A stretch of 33,715 bases of DNA from Halobacillus litoralis (GTDB lineage: Bacteria; Bacillota; Bacilli; Bacillales; Halobacillaceae), in assembly GCF_009856445.1 (NCBI RefSeq), contig NZ_WMFA01000017.1, positions 1 to 33,715 on the forward strand. Direction: 5' to 3'. Below the pieces are notes generated by a model. It worked only from the letters and a program-made list of their open reading frames with translations. It ran no database searches and was not told where the DNA came from. A program made the translations under genes and the position numbers. Below are positions 7,437 to 15,070 of this stretch, piece by piece; position 1 is the first letter of the stretch; each line of letters starts with the position of its first letter.

Positions 7437-8109
7437 ATACACTATCCTTTTCTTTCATTAAGTGATGGGAGCTTAGCTTTCCATCTCTTAGACGATAGAT
7501 TTCATCAGAAGCATCCTCAACATGTTGAATAATATGGCTGGTGAATAGTGTCACTAATCCAGCCCTTTTTCTATCGATAAAGGTGTCTTTCACCCATTTA
7601 ACAGCTTCAAAGTCTAATCCTTCAAATATTTCATCACATACAAGGATAGGAGGGTTGAATAACAAGCATCCTATCAACTGTACTTTTTTCTTCGTACCAA
7701 AAGAAAGAGCATTAAAAGAAGAGTCCATCTCTTTGGTTAATTCTAGGTCTTTCATATATTTCTCATATTTGGTTGTCGATGCATCTTGATTCAAATTGTA
7801 TATTGAAATGATTAAATTAAAATACTCCCTAGGAGTGATTTTATACAAATGTTCCTGATGATCAGAAGAAACAAAAGCTGTGTTGGTTCTTAAAAAGAGA
7901 TGGTCATCCACCGAATGACCTAAGACTTGGATGCTTCCATGGTCGGAATCCAGATAATTAAGAAGACAACTAAGAAACACACTTTTCCCAACTCCGTTAT
8001 TCCCTATGATTGCTACTATACTTGGTTCATTTATCTCTAAGTTTAATCCATCAAGAATAATCTTACTTCCAAAAGTTTTCTTTAATCTATTTACTTTCAA
8101 AAATGACAT
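7426..8109 (-). CDS. ABC transporter ATP-binding protein
   Basis: This 227-residue ATPase contains Walker A GNNGVGKS near residue 40, a signature LSFGTKKKVQ near residue 135, and Walker B ILVCDEIFEGLD. The signature departs from LSGGQ (FGTKKK), which is common in the NatA/BcrA-type exporter ATPases found in bacteriocin self-protection. GAGGATG precedes the ATG. The gene is preceded by a small membrane protein gene and followed by the overlapping permease, so the three form one minus-strand operon converging on agrA. Confidence 0.9.
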   Translation of the reverse strand: MSFLKVNRLKKTFGSKIILDGLNLEINEPSIVAIIGNNGVGKSVFLSCLLNYLDSDHGSIQVLGHSVDDHLFLRTNTAFVSSDHQEHLYKITPREYFNLIISIYNLNQDASTTKYEKYMKDLELTKEMDSSFNALSFGTKKKVQLIGCLLFNPPILVCDEIFEGLDFEAVKWVKDTFIDRKRAGLVTLFTSHIIQHVEDASDEIYRLRDGKLSSHHLMKEKDSVYEV

Positions 8110-8133
8110 ATAGTAACATCCTCTTGTTTAAGT

Positions 8134-8313
8134 TTATTCTTCCGACATTTTAACTTGCTTTCTTAAGATGGTGCTTAGGATAAATGAAGCTCCCCCAAGT
8201 ATTAGAAAAGTAATCCTCAACTCTTGTAGGGATTCGATACCTAATGTACCTGCAATCAAGCATATTACTGATATTAAAAATAAAACCTCAAAAGCTCTTA
8301 CAATTCCCTTCAT
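8134..8313 (-). CDS. Small two-helix membrane protein, possible immunity protein
   Basis: The 59-residue product has two hydrophobic segments (FEVLFLISVICLIAG and ITFLILGGASFILSTI) and a basic-then-acidic tail. ATG 8313 is favoured over ATG 8322 because GGAAGGA lies about nine bases before 8313 but touches 8322. It is the first gene of the operon with the ABC transporter and lies 290 bp from the divergently transcribed bacteriocin gene. Small membrane proteins in this position are often producer-immunity factors. I have only position and topology to support that. Confidence 0.6.
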   Translation of the reverse strand: MKGIVRAFEVLFLISVICLIAGTLGIESLQELRITFLILGGASFILSTILRKQVKMSEE

Positions 8314-8555
8314 TTCAATCATTCCTTCCGTGAATTTAAGAAATATCGATATTTAATCATTTAAAGCTTAACATTCTAGTTTGTTTAAAACTACATACCT
8401 ATTGACGATTCCCTTACAAAGAAATCCTATTAACATCTCTATGGTAATACGGATTCCTCGAATAAATCGACACCATTATATCGAGTTTTCGTATTTCCGC
8501 AACATACCACAAAAACCCTTTTTTTAAAAAAATTTCCATGTAATATTGTCACCAG

Positions 8556-8574
8556 AGATAACGCAATAGCATTA
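8556..8574 (+). repeat. Inverted repeat upstream of the bacteriocin gene
   Basis: AGATAACGCAATAGCATTA matches the reverse complement of 8834-8852 at 18 of 19 positions. The two copies enclose only the bacteriocin gene and its ribosome site. In RNA they would pair the leader with the trailer; in DNA they would delimit a segment of about 297 bp. Confidence 0.7.
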
Positions 8575-8602
8575 ACAAAAATTTATTAAGAGGTGATTAA
8601 AA

Positions 8603-8809
8603 ATGACTTTAGCATTAAAAATTGGTAGAGTAATAGCGAAATATGGTAGCAAAGCATGGAAAGCGATTAAATCAGGTGCAGCTAAATATTATGATTCACT
8701 TAGAGAAGCATGGGAAGCAGGTCTTTATGCTTTCGCAAAATGGCTAGCAAACCATTGGTACGTTCTTGAAATTGTTAAAGAAGCTCTAGAAGCAGCAGGT
8801 TTAATGTAA
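8603..8809 (+). CDS. Leaderless bacteriocin-like peptide (aureocin A53-type)
   Basis: The 68-residue peptide begins directly with an amphipathic segment and has no signal or double-glycine leader. Residues 11-18 (IAKYGSKA) match the hallmark of leaderless class II bacteriocins such as lacticin Q and BHT-B (AKYG-KAV). It is rich in Ala, Lys and Trp (four Trp), with a net charge near +4 and no Cys. Known members are about 43-53 residues, so this is unusually long, with a more acidic C-terminal half (EIVKEALEAAGLM). AAGAGGTGAT precedes the ATG. It is a single-gene unit flanked by inverted repeats, ended by a terminator and bracketed by two ABC transporter operons. The alternative is another amphipathic membrane-active peptide or toxin. 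Confidence 0.75.
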   Translation: MTLALKIGRVIAKYGSKAWKAIKSGAAKYYDSLREAWEAGLYAFAKWLANHWYVLEIVKEALEAAGLM

Positions 8810-8833
8810 TCTAATAGGTACATAAGAAGTGCC

Positions 8834-8852
8834 TAATGCTATTGTGTTATCT
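8834..8852 (-). repeat. Inverted repeat downstream of the bacteriocin gene
   Basis: TAATGCTATTGTGTTATCT is the partner of 8556-8574, differing at one position. It lies between the bacteriocin stop codon and its terminator. Confidence 0.7.
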
Positions 8853-8885
8853 ATGTTGATTGAATTTAACAACCATTAATCTGTT

Positions 8886-8912
8886 AAGCCCCTCTCTTGA
8901 GGGGCTTTTTTT
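8886..8912 (+). terminator. Intrinsic terminator of the bacteriocin gene
   Basis: AAGCCCCTC and GAGGGGCTT form a 9-bp GC-rich stem with a four-base loop, followed by seven Ts on the plus strand. The minus-strand ATPase gene ends 14 bp further on. Confidence 0.93.
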
Positions 8913-8925
8913 AGTGGTTCTAAAT

Positions 8926-9843
8926 TTAGATAGCTACATCACGTTCTAAAAATACTTCTTCCAATGTCGGCTCAATTAAATGCACACTATATATATCAAT
9001 TTTTTTGTTTATGAGCATTCTGATTAGTACAGGTATATCGTCTTCTTCTTGTATATTTACAATTAAACGGTTATCTTCCCAATCGAATTGTTGAAATTCA
9101 TTATTTAAGAATTGGTCAATTTCTTGTCGGGCATGTTTATTAATCGCTGGACCTACTTTTATTTGCGCTGTCAATGATGATTGATACGTAGTCTTCAATT
9201 CACGTAATGTGCCCTCGGAGTGAATTTCACCATTTTTCATGATGCCGATTTTGGTGCAAATATCCTCTACCTCATTTAAATTATGAGAAGTCATAAAAAT
9301 TGTTTGGCCGTTTTTATTTAGCTTATCTATTAATTCTTTTATTTGAATGGCGGATTCTACATCTACCCCAGATGTTGGTTCATCTAGGAATAAGAGTTCT
9401 GGTTCATTGATAATGGCTTGAGCGATCCCCAGTTTCTTTTTCATCCCGAATGAAAACTGACTTAGCTTTTTCTTTTTTGCCTTTTCTAACCCTACGGTTT
9501 CTAATGTGTGTTCAATAATCTCTTTCGTTGGATTAAAACCCTGGATACGGCTAAAAAATCTCAAGTGATTGTAAGCCGTCATTGAATCATAAAAAGATGA
9601 GTAATCAGGTAAAACACCTATTCTATTCTTTACTCGATCAATCTTATCTTCTCCTAATAAAGAGAAACTACCGGATGAAGGATTGATAATGCCAGTCAGC
9701 ATATTTATGAAAGTACTTTTCCCAGCACCATTGCGACCTAAAAAACCATAAATTTCTCCTTTGTTTACCTTCATTGTAATTCCGTTTACCACATTTTTAT
9801 TACCAAACGACTTTGATAGGTCGTTAACTTCAATAATATTCAT
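8926..9843 (-). CDS. ABC transporter ATP-binding protein, NatA/BcrA type
   Basis: This 305-residue ATPase has Walker A GRNGAGKST near residue 38, a signature FSFGMKKKLGIAQA, and Walker B LLFLDEPTSGVD. The C-terminal 80 residues are an extension typical of BcrA- and NatA-like exporters (ending VHLIEPTLEEVFL). ATG 9843 is chosen because AGAAGGGA lies six bases upstream; GTG 9846 is an alternative. The permease stop and this start overlap as TGATG, indicating coupling. It most likely protects the cell against the neighbouring peptide or a similar membrane-active antibiotic, and the adjacent two-component system would control it. Confidence 0.9.
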   Translation of the reverse strand: MNIIEVNDLSKSFGNKNVVNGITMKVNKGEIYGFLGRNGAGKSTFINMLTGIINPSSGSFSLLGEDKIDRVKNRIGVLPDYSSFYDSMTAYNHLRFFSRIQGFNPTKEIIEHTLETVGLEKAKKKKLSQFSFGMKKKLGIAQAIINEPELLFLDEPTSGVDVESAIQIKELIDKLNKNGQTIFMTSHNLNEVEDICTKIGIMKNGEIHSEGTLRELKTTYQSSLTAQIKVGPAINKHARQEIDQFLNNEFQQFDWEDNRLIVNIQEEDDIPVLIRMLINKKIDIYSVHLIEPTLEEVFLERDVAI

Positions 9844-10526
9844 CACAAATCCCTTCTTTCAAATATTTTTATTGAAACAGTTAAAATGATTATTGATAAC
9901 AGACAAACAATAGGAAGATACGCAATGGATAAATCCATATAGTAATAAGGCGTTAAATACTTCACCCACTGGATCCAAACAGTGTCAATAAACACAGTTG
10001 CGAAACTAATTGCCGGTAGTAATATGGAAACAATAATCCCGAAGAAAAGGGATTCCGATCCTTTTTTACTTAAAGATGAAATCAGCAAAGCTGTACATGC
10101 TCCATAAAATAGAAATACTGAACACTGTAAAAAAGTTTCAAAGAAAAACTGTTTAGCCACTAATGAAACAATGACCAATGAAATTAAAACCGAGGTAAGC
10201 CAAAATAAAGTGATTCCTAACGCTTTACCCATAACGATGGATCTTCGAGATGTTTTATTCACTAAAAATCTCATGGTACGGTTTTGTGCTTCACTACTAA
10301 TGGTATCGTGAGATAAGATAAAGACGAACAGCATTCCAAAAAAGATAATGGTTGCACTTAATCCTGCGGTATAATGCCCTTCCGTGTTAATATCTCCAAA
10401 CTGATTTGCGAAATTTTCTGCTAATGAAGCAACAAGTAATGACATCCCTGTTAAGAAAACTACGATTACAATAGCTTTGATACTTTTAAATAAGTTTTTA
10501 AATTCATGAGTTGAAATGGCCCACAT
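9843..10526 (-). CDS. ABC-2 type permease
   Basis: The 227-residue protein has about six hydrophobic segments and the ABC-2 layout: a short cytoplasmic start (MWAISTHEFKNLFKS), a first membrane helix, an outside loop, then SSEAQNRTMRFLVNKTSRRSIVMGK, the conserved cytoplasmic coupling region. GGGGGA precedes its ATG. It is the first gene of a two-gene operon with the ATPase and is divergent from the response regulator, with an 11-bp-phased repeat between them. The pair is likely an exporter for immunity or stress. Confidence 0.85.
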   Translation of the reverse strand: MWAISTHEFKNLFKSIKAIVIVVFLTGMSLLVASLAENFANQFGDINTEGHYTAGLSATIIFFGMLFVFILSHDTISSEAQNRTMRFLVNKTSRRSIVMGKALGITLFWLTSVLISLVIVSLVAKQFFFETFLQCSVFLFYGACTALLISSLSKKGSESLFFGIIVSILLPAISFATVFIDTVWIQWVKYLTPYYYMDLSIAYLPIVCLLSIIILTVSIKIFERRDL

Positions 10527-10585
10527 TTCTTTTTCCCCCTTTATAAATCAAGGATATTATGCCAAGATTTACATGAAGTGAAGCC

Positions 10586-10614
10586 TACATTAACATTACA
10601 TTAATGGATATAAT
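10586..10614 (+). promoter_or_regulatory. Promoter and response-regulator box
   Basis: TACATTAA occurs at 10586 and 10597, exactly 11 bp apart, as expected for tandem half-sites of an OmpR/PhoB-type dimer. TATAAT follows at 10609-10614 in place of a good -35, so the promoter probably needs the activator. The site lies between the divergent two-component and ABC operons and could control both. Confidence 0.6.
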
Positions 10615-10647
10615 TTGAAGTTAAGTGAAATGAGGATGACCGATACT

Positions 10648-11370
10648 ATGATGAATTATAAAGACCAACACAAAATTCTGATTGTCGATGATGATCAGGA
10701 CATTTTACAGATGCTGCGTTTAACTTTTTCAAAAGAGAATTTCTCAAATATATCTACTTGTAGTAATGCTGAACAAGCACTGAAGCTTGTACAAGACAAA
10801 GCTTTTGACTTAATTATCCTTGATGTGATGCTCCCAGGAAAGTCGGGATTTGATATTATCCCGTCCATAAGAAAACAGACTGAATGCCCGGTGTTTTTCC
10901 TAACTGCGAAAGGATCTGATCTAGATAAACTTACGGGGTTCGCTTACGGTGCGGACGACTATATTACCAAGCCATTCAATCCTTTGGAAGTAGTAGCAAG
11001 AGCTAAAGCTACCCTTAAACGAATTAGTCAAAGTCAACCCCTCCATTCTTCGAATGAAAAGGATAGGTTTGATTTTGGTTATTTTCAAGTCGATCGAAAG
11101 TCGGCTGAATTAAGCGTAAATGGATGTCCTGTTGATTGTTCTGCTCATTTATTTCGTTTGCTTCTATACTTCTGTAAGCATGAAGGACAAATTTTAAGTA
11201 AAGACCAAATTTATGAGCATGTGTGGGGAAGGCATGGAGATTTCGTAGAAAATAACACAATCATTGTACATATTCGAAAACTCAGGGAAAAAATTGAACC
11301 CAATCCATCTAAGCCAATATTTATTAAAACGATAAGAGGCTTAGGTTATAAGTTAGTGAGACCTAAGTAA
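10648..11370 (+). CDS. OmpR/PhoB-family response regulator
   Basis: The receiver domain starts at KILIVDDDQD, with the phospho-acceptor Asp in LIILDVMLPG (about residue 59), the Thr/Ser switch in FFLTAKGS, and the Lys in DYITKPFNP. The C-terminal winged helix ends with VHIRKLREKI and IKTIRGLGYKL. The start is uncertain: the frame is open from TTG 10615, but the -10 box at 10609-10614 places transcription start near 10621, so ATG 10630, 10636, 10648 or 10651 must be used; I chose 10648 from the usual receiver-domain length. The stop lies one base before the kinase start. It probably activates the divergent ABC operon. Confidence 0.92.
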   Translation: MMNYKDQHKILIVDDDQDILQMLRLTFSKENFSNISTCSNAEQALKLVQDKAFDLIILDVMLPGKSGFDIIPSIRKQTECPVFFLTAKGSDLDKLTGFAYGADDYITKPFNPLEVVARAKATLKRISQSQPLHSSNEKDRFDFGYFQVDRKSAELSVNGCPVDCSAHLFRLLLYFCKHEGQILSKDQIYEHVWGRHGDFVENNTIIVHIRKLREKIEPNPSKPIFIKTIRGLGYKLVRPK

Positions 11371-11371
11371 G

Positions 11372-13063
11372 ATGAAGAGAAAGTTAACACGTCAGTTTGT
11401 TTCTCAACACGTCACTTTCCTTATTGTTAGTTTACTGTTGATTACAGGTTTCTTTGTTTATTTGTATCAGTCTTTAACGAAATATGAGTATGATACGGAT
11501 TTTACAAGGGCTACAGAGGATTACATAGTGAGTAATTTAGAATTCCCCGATAAAACAGAAGTACAAATCAACAATAGATTAGAAGAGAATGTGAAAAGAA
11601 ATGAGGGGTGGTTGCAACTCATTGATGCCAATAGCGGCGAAGTGGTCGATTCCGTTCATACTCCATCCCAGATTCCAAACCACTATACTGTGACCGATCT
11701 TATTCGTATTTCCAAAGAAGAGGTCCATTCAGATTACGAGTATGTTCACTGGAATTTGGATAATAAGCAGCTTGTTGCTCTATATGGCCATCCTTCGATT
11801 AGTCATACCTTAATCAATGAGGTCAAGAACACTCAAGAACAAAGCTTTCAAAACATACAAACTAAACTTAATGAGGTCAATGGTTGGTTTGCTCTTTATG
11901 ATAAGAGTGGACAAATTCAAAAGGCATTTAATTTAAGTGGTACCCCGCAAGTGTTGGAAGTTCTAAGTTCAAGTAAATCAGAAAAGAATTTTGACACCGC
12001 AACGAAGATTATCCAAGGCCATATGTTAATTATAGGTGTTCCAATAAACCACTCTAACGGATCGTGGACTTTGGATGACAAATTGGGTTTTTCGGTCATT
12101 ATTAACTTAGGAATCTTTTTGCTATGTGTTATTCTCTCTCTGTTTCTTTTATCCTATTGGCATGCAAATAAATGGGGCAAGCCAATTATTCATATGATCG
12201 ATTGGATTGAGAATTTATCTGAAGGAAAATTAACCCCTCCTTCTAAACCTAGGTTTGGGTATATCAATAGAAGAAAAAGAGCACCTGGTGTATTTCGAGA
12301 AATTTTTGAATCATTAAATCTTTTGACTAATGAATTGGACAAAAGCAAGAAAAGAGATCAAGAATTAATTACTATGCGGGAGGAGTGGATTTCTGGTTTA
12401 TCACATGATCTAAAAACGCCATTAAGCTCTGTCATGGGATATTCCCTACTATTAGAAAATCCTGATTATGAATGGTCAAAGGAAGAATTGAATGGAATTG
12501 GGGCAACTCTTAAACATAAAAGTGAATACATGAATGAGTTAATAGAAGATTTAAGTTTAACCTACAAACTAAAATACAATGCCTTGCCTTTGGCAAAAGA
12601 AAAAGTAGATATTGCATCATTTATTCAAGGATGTGTAGTGTCATTTTTAAATAACCCGAGCTTTGAATCAGCGCATATCGATTTTCTTAATCAAACAAAT
12701 CGTAGAATCAATGCTCCTATAGATCCTAAATGGTTTAAACGAATCATGGATAATTTACTAGCTAATGCCGTGAAATATAACTATCAAGATCCCTATATAG
12801 CAGTGAAACTAGTAAATGATTTTCAATCATTTTATATAGTCATTCAAGATAACGGGGTTGGCATGGATCAAGAAACTATCGATAATCTCTTTGATCGATA
12901 CTATAGAGGTACGGCATCTACAGACAGCCAAAACGGATCGGGATTAGGTTTAGCTATTACCAAACAATTAGTCGAAGCCCATCAAGGGAGCATAAAGGTT
13001 GAAAGTGAGCAGAACGAGGGCACACAAATCCTAATGGAGTTTCCAATAAATATGGAAGAGTGA
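11372..13063 (+). CDS. Sensor histidine kinase
   Basis: This 563-residue kinase partners the preceding regulator. A membrane segment at about residues 14-33 is followed by a long outside domain (to about 245), a second membrane segment (VIINLGIFLLCVILSLFLL), and a HAMP-like linker. The HisKA box is SGLSHDLKTPLSS with His345, the N box DNLLANAVKYN, the G1 box DNGVGMD and the G2 box GSGLGLAI. The large sensor domain suggests direct detection of an outside ligand, unlike the short intramembrane-sensing BceS kinases. It starts two bases after the regulator stop with little ribosome site of its own, so coupling is likely. Confidence 0.92.
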   Translation: MKRKLTRQFVSQHVTFLIVSLLLITGFFVYLYQSLTKYEYDTDFTRATEDYIVSNLEFPDKTEVQINNRLEENVKRNEGWLQLIDANSGEVVDSVHTPSQIPNHYTVTDLIRISKEEVHSDYEYVHWNLDNKQLVALYGHPSISHTLINEVKNTQEQSFQNIQTKLNEVNGWFALYDKSGQIQKAFNLSGTPQVLEVLSSSKSEKNFDTATKIIQGHMLIIGVPINHSNGSWTLDDKLGFSVIINLGIFLLCVILSLFLLSYWHANKWGKPIIHMIDWIENLSEGKLTPPSKPRFGYINRRKRAPGVFREIFESLNLLTNELDKSKKRDQELITMREEWISGLSHDLKTPLSSVMGYSLLLENPDYEWSKEELNGIGATLKHKSEYMNELIEDLSLTYKLKYNALPLAKEKVDIASFIQGCVVSFLNNPSFESAHIDFLNQTNRRINAPIDPKWFKRIMDNLLANAVKYNYQDPYIAVKLVNDFQSFYIVIQDNGVGMDQETIDNLFDRYYRGTASTDSQNGSGLGLAITKQLVEAHQGSIKVESEQNEGTQILMEFPINMEE

Positions 13064-13114
13064 GTCTTCTGAAAATCAAAAGTGAAGACAAGCATGAACC
13101 TGAATGCTCTTACT

Positions 13115-13147
13115 AAAGTTTTTCAAGTTTCGAACATGAAAAACTTT
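13115..13147. other. Perfect 11-bp hairpin after the kinase gene
   Basis: AAAGTTTTTCA (13115-13125) pairs with TGAAAAACTTT (13137-13147). It has no T-run, so it is either a weak terminator or an mRNA-stabilising end for the two-component operon. The GC-rich segment starts just after it. Confidence 0.6.
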
Positions 13148-13198
13148 AACTTGCTTCGAATTGATGTGATGTCTTCTTACGTCTTTTCATCTTAGCAT

Positions 13199-13273
13199 GG
13201 AACCGCCTCGCGTCGTCCGCGCTGTCGGACTCCAGGAGGCTTTCTTGAAGTTCTCTCCTGCTGACGCCGAAAC
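13199..13273. repeat. Dispersed GC-rich repeat, copy A
   Basis: The block starting near AACCGCCTCGCGTCGTCC is repeated at 15343-15417: about 50 bp with two mismatches, then decaying similarity. On the minus strand both copies read LESDSADDARR in an open frame. It is either the tail of a duplicated, broken gene or a non-coding repeat. No function is recognised. Confidence 0.75.
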
Positions 13274-13425
13274 CTTGTGTGACACCCGATCCGGATGAAT
13301 AGAAAACAGCAGGAATCATTCTATTATGAATGACAATCGCGTGACCGTTCCTTTGAGAAATATAGTATATTTGGATACGAGTCCCATGTACATAAAGAGG
13401 GCAAATCACAAGAAGAGGTGTTGGA

Positions 13426-14421
13426 ATGAAAAGAAAATGGAATTACATCGTGATGGTCCTGCTGACCATCTTTATCGTCGGTTGCACTGACAATGCAGAG
13501 GATACGTCCACCGGAAATGAAACCGCCGATGCGCAAGAGGAAACGACAGCGCAGGCAGATGAAAACAAGCAAGATGAACAAGGAGAAGAAGAACAGCAAG
13601 AAGAAGATGCCGCTCCGGCCGCTGTTGATGAGCCGGAAGAGGAAGAACCGGCCGCTGATGCGAATGAAGACCTCTTCTCGGGCTATGACCGAATAGAGGT
13701 GGATGGTGGCGACCAGAGTGGCGATCGGGAAGCGAACGTTGTCGTGGATATTGGATTCGGGGACCGGGAATACTGGGCTTTCACCAATGAACACGGTCAG
13801 TTGGTAAGAGTTGTGGCAGAGGAAATCACTCTGCAGGACGACGATACAGAGCCGGTCGTCTCATCCGGAAGGTACTATTGGGATGAAGCTCAAGTGCCTG
13901 GTGTCGAGAGTGACCAGTTGGATCAAGGACATGTCATTGCGGACTCGCTCGGAGGCGTCTCCAATGCGTATAACATTACACCACAGGAAAGTACGCTGAA
14001 CCGCCACGGGGATCAAGCCTACATGGAAGATGCCATCCGGGACGCCGGAGGCGCGACAAATTTTGAAGCCATCATCACCTATCCGGATACGAACACACAG
14101 ATTCCGTCCCATTATGAATATACGTATACGATACAAGGCAATGAAGTAGTCGATACCTTCGATAATGTCAATCCGGATGACGTCAATGAATCCCTTGGAC
14201 TTACCGGTGACGACTCCTCGGATTCATCTGGTGCGAATAGTTCCAGTGATTCAACCGGGTCCACGGGCGAAGGGGATGTTTCCAGCGTTGATGCAAATGG
14301 CAATGGCCAGGTGACGATCCAGGAAGCAAAAGATGCGGGTTTCAGTATGCCGATTACCAGCGACCACTGGTTATATCCTCACATGGACGATAGAGATGGA
14401 GATGGGATGGTAGGAGAATAA
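13426..14421 (+). CDS. Secreted lipoprotein DNA/RNA non-specific endonuclease with Ca-binding tail
   Basis: The 331-residue protein starts with a lipoprotein signal ending IFIVGC (lipobox Cys20), so it would be anchored outside the membrane. A very acidic Glu/Asp/Gln linker follows to about residue 85. The nuclease domain carries DQGHVIADSLGG (His169) and LNRHGDQ (Asn near 192), the His and metal-binding Asn of the beta-beta-alpha-metal fold. After a Ser-rich spacer, the C-terminus has DANGNGQVTIQEA and DDRDGDGMVGE, an excalibur/EF-hand-like calcium loop that lacks the usual final Cys. AGAGGTG precedes the ATG. The gene is visibly GC-richer than the agr and bacteriocin genes, suggesting separate origin. 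It could serve nutrient recovery, DNA uptake or competition. Confidence 0.85.
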   Translation: MKRKWNYIVMVLLTIFIVGCTDNAEDTSTGNETADAQEETTAQADENKQDEQGEEEQQEEDAAPAAVDEPEEEEPAADANEDLFSGYDRIEVDGGDQSGDREANVVVDIGFGDREYWAFTNEHGQLVRVVAEEITLQDDDTEPVVSSGRYYWDEAQVPGVESDQLDQGHVIADSLGGVSNAYNITPQESTLNRHGDQAYMEDAIRDAGGATNFEAIITYPDTNTQIPSHYEYTYTIQGNEVVDTFDNVNPDDVNESLGLTGDDSSDSSGANSSSDSTGSTGEGDVSSVDANGNGQVTIQEAKDAGFSMPITSDHWLYPHMDDRDGDGMVGE

Positions 14422-14446
14422 GTCCCTCGTCCCTCCCGCCTAACAC

Positions 14447-14491
14447 AAAGAACCGATTGTCTCTTAACCGAGGCTTTCGGTTCTTTTTTTT
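14447..14491 (+). terminator. Intrinsic terminator of the nuclease gene
   Basis: AAGAACCGA and TCGGTTCTT form a 9-bp stem with a 20-base loop, followed by a run of Ts on the plus strand, shortly after the nuclease stop. Confidence 0.9.
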
Positions 14492-14499
14492 ATCTACGG

Positions 14500-14940
14500 C
14501 ACGTTCATAGCGTGTCGTACGCCATCAGCATCCGGTACGTGACGACATACGCATAGAAGTCATGTGCATGACGTATCGCACGGCATGCAGAACCCCATGA
14601 CGAAAATCCTGCACAGGAGGTCGGCACGGGATGCCGCACCTTATGTGTCTGTTTATACCATGTCGCACGCCATGCGTATGTCATGTGAAACGTCGTGCGT
14701 AAGGTCGTTGCTCATCGGAGTCTCATACGGTGTGTCGCATGGTGTGCGTATCTCATGAGACATATCGTAAATACATCGATTATGTGCATACGGTGCGGGA
14801 TGACGTGCGTATGGCATGTGCATGGATGACGTCACGGGATACGTATGTTTTATGCTGTCGCATCGGATATGTATTTGATGCAGTACGAGATGCGCACCGG
14901 GATTCGCATGGAATGTCACACGGCATGAAAACCTTTCTTT
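14500..14940. repeat. Degenerate short-repeat tract without a gene
   Basis: This stretch is unusually dense in words such as GCATG, CGTATG, TCGCA and GTGCG. The core TGCGTAT-NN-CATG occurs at 14673, 14745 and 14806, each with related flanks; the first two extend over about 32 bp. Long purine-pyrimidine alternations are common. Open frames on both strands run through it, but their translations are repeats of the same few His/Met/Arg words without ribosome sites, so I do not call genes. It may be a decayed repeat array or a protein-binding region. Confidence 0.5.
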
Positions 14941-14979
14941 TTTTTGAATCACCAGACCAAACCGACTCTCTTTAAGGAC

Positions 14980-15048
14980 CAGACGGCTATCGTCTGACGC
15001 AACGTGAACCCCGGACCGTTATCCCACCCCAGGATAACGGTCTTTTTT
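14980..15048 (+). terminator. Strong terminator with preceding hairpin
   Basis: GACCGTTATCC (15014-15024) and GGATAACGGTC (15032-15042) form a perfect 11-bp stem followed by six Ts on the plus strand. A smaller hairpin (CAGACG with CGTCTG, 14980-14996) lies just upstream. No gene directly upstream needs it, which suggests transcription through the 14.5-15.0 kb repeat tract. Confidence 0.9.
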
Positions 15049-15070
15049 CGGTCAGCAGAGGGGCGTTCTC

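Noticed and set aside
13324-13794. Minus-strand open frame over the nuclease start
   Set aside because: It is antisense to the lipoprotein signal and acidic linker; its Phe/Leu-rich product is the complement of Glu/Asp codons.
14653-14952. Open frames on both strands in the repeat tract
   Set aside because: They consist of repeated His/Met/Arg words, lack ribosome sites, and result from the absence of stop codons in the repeat words.
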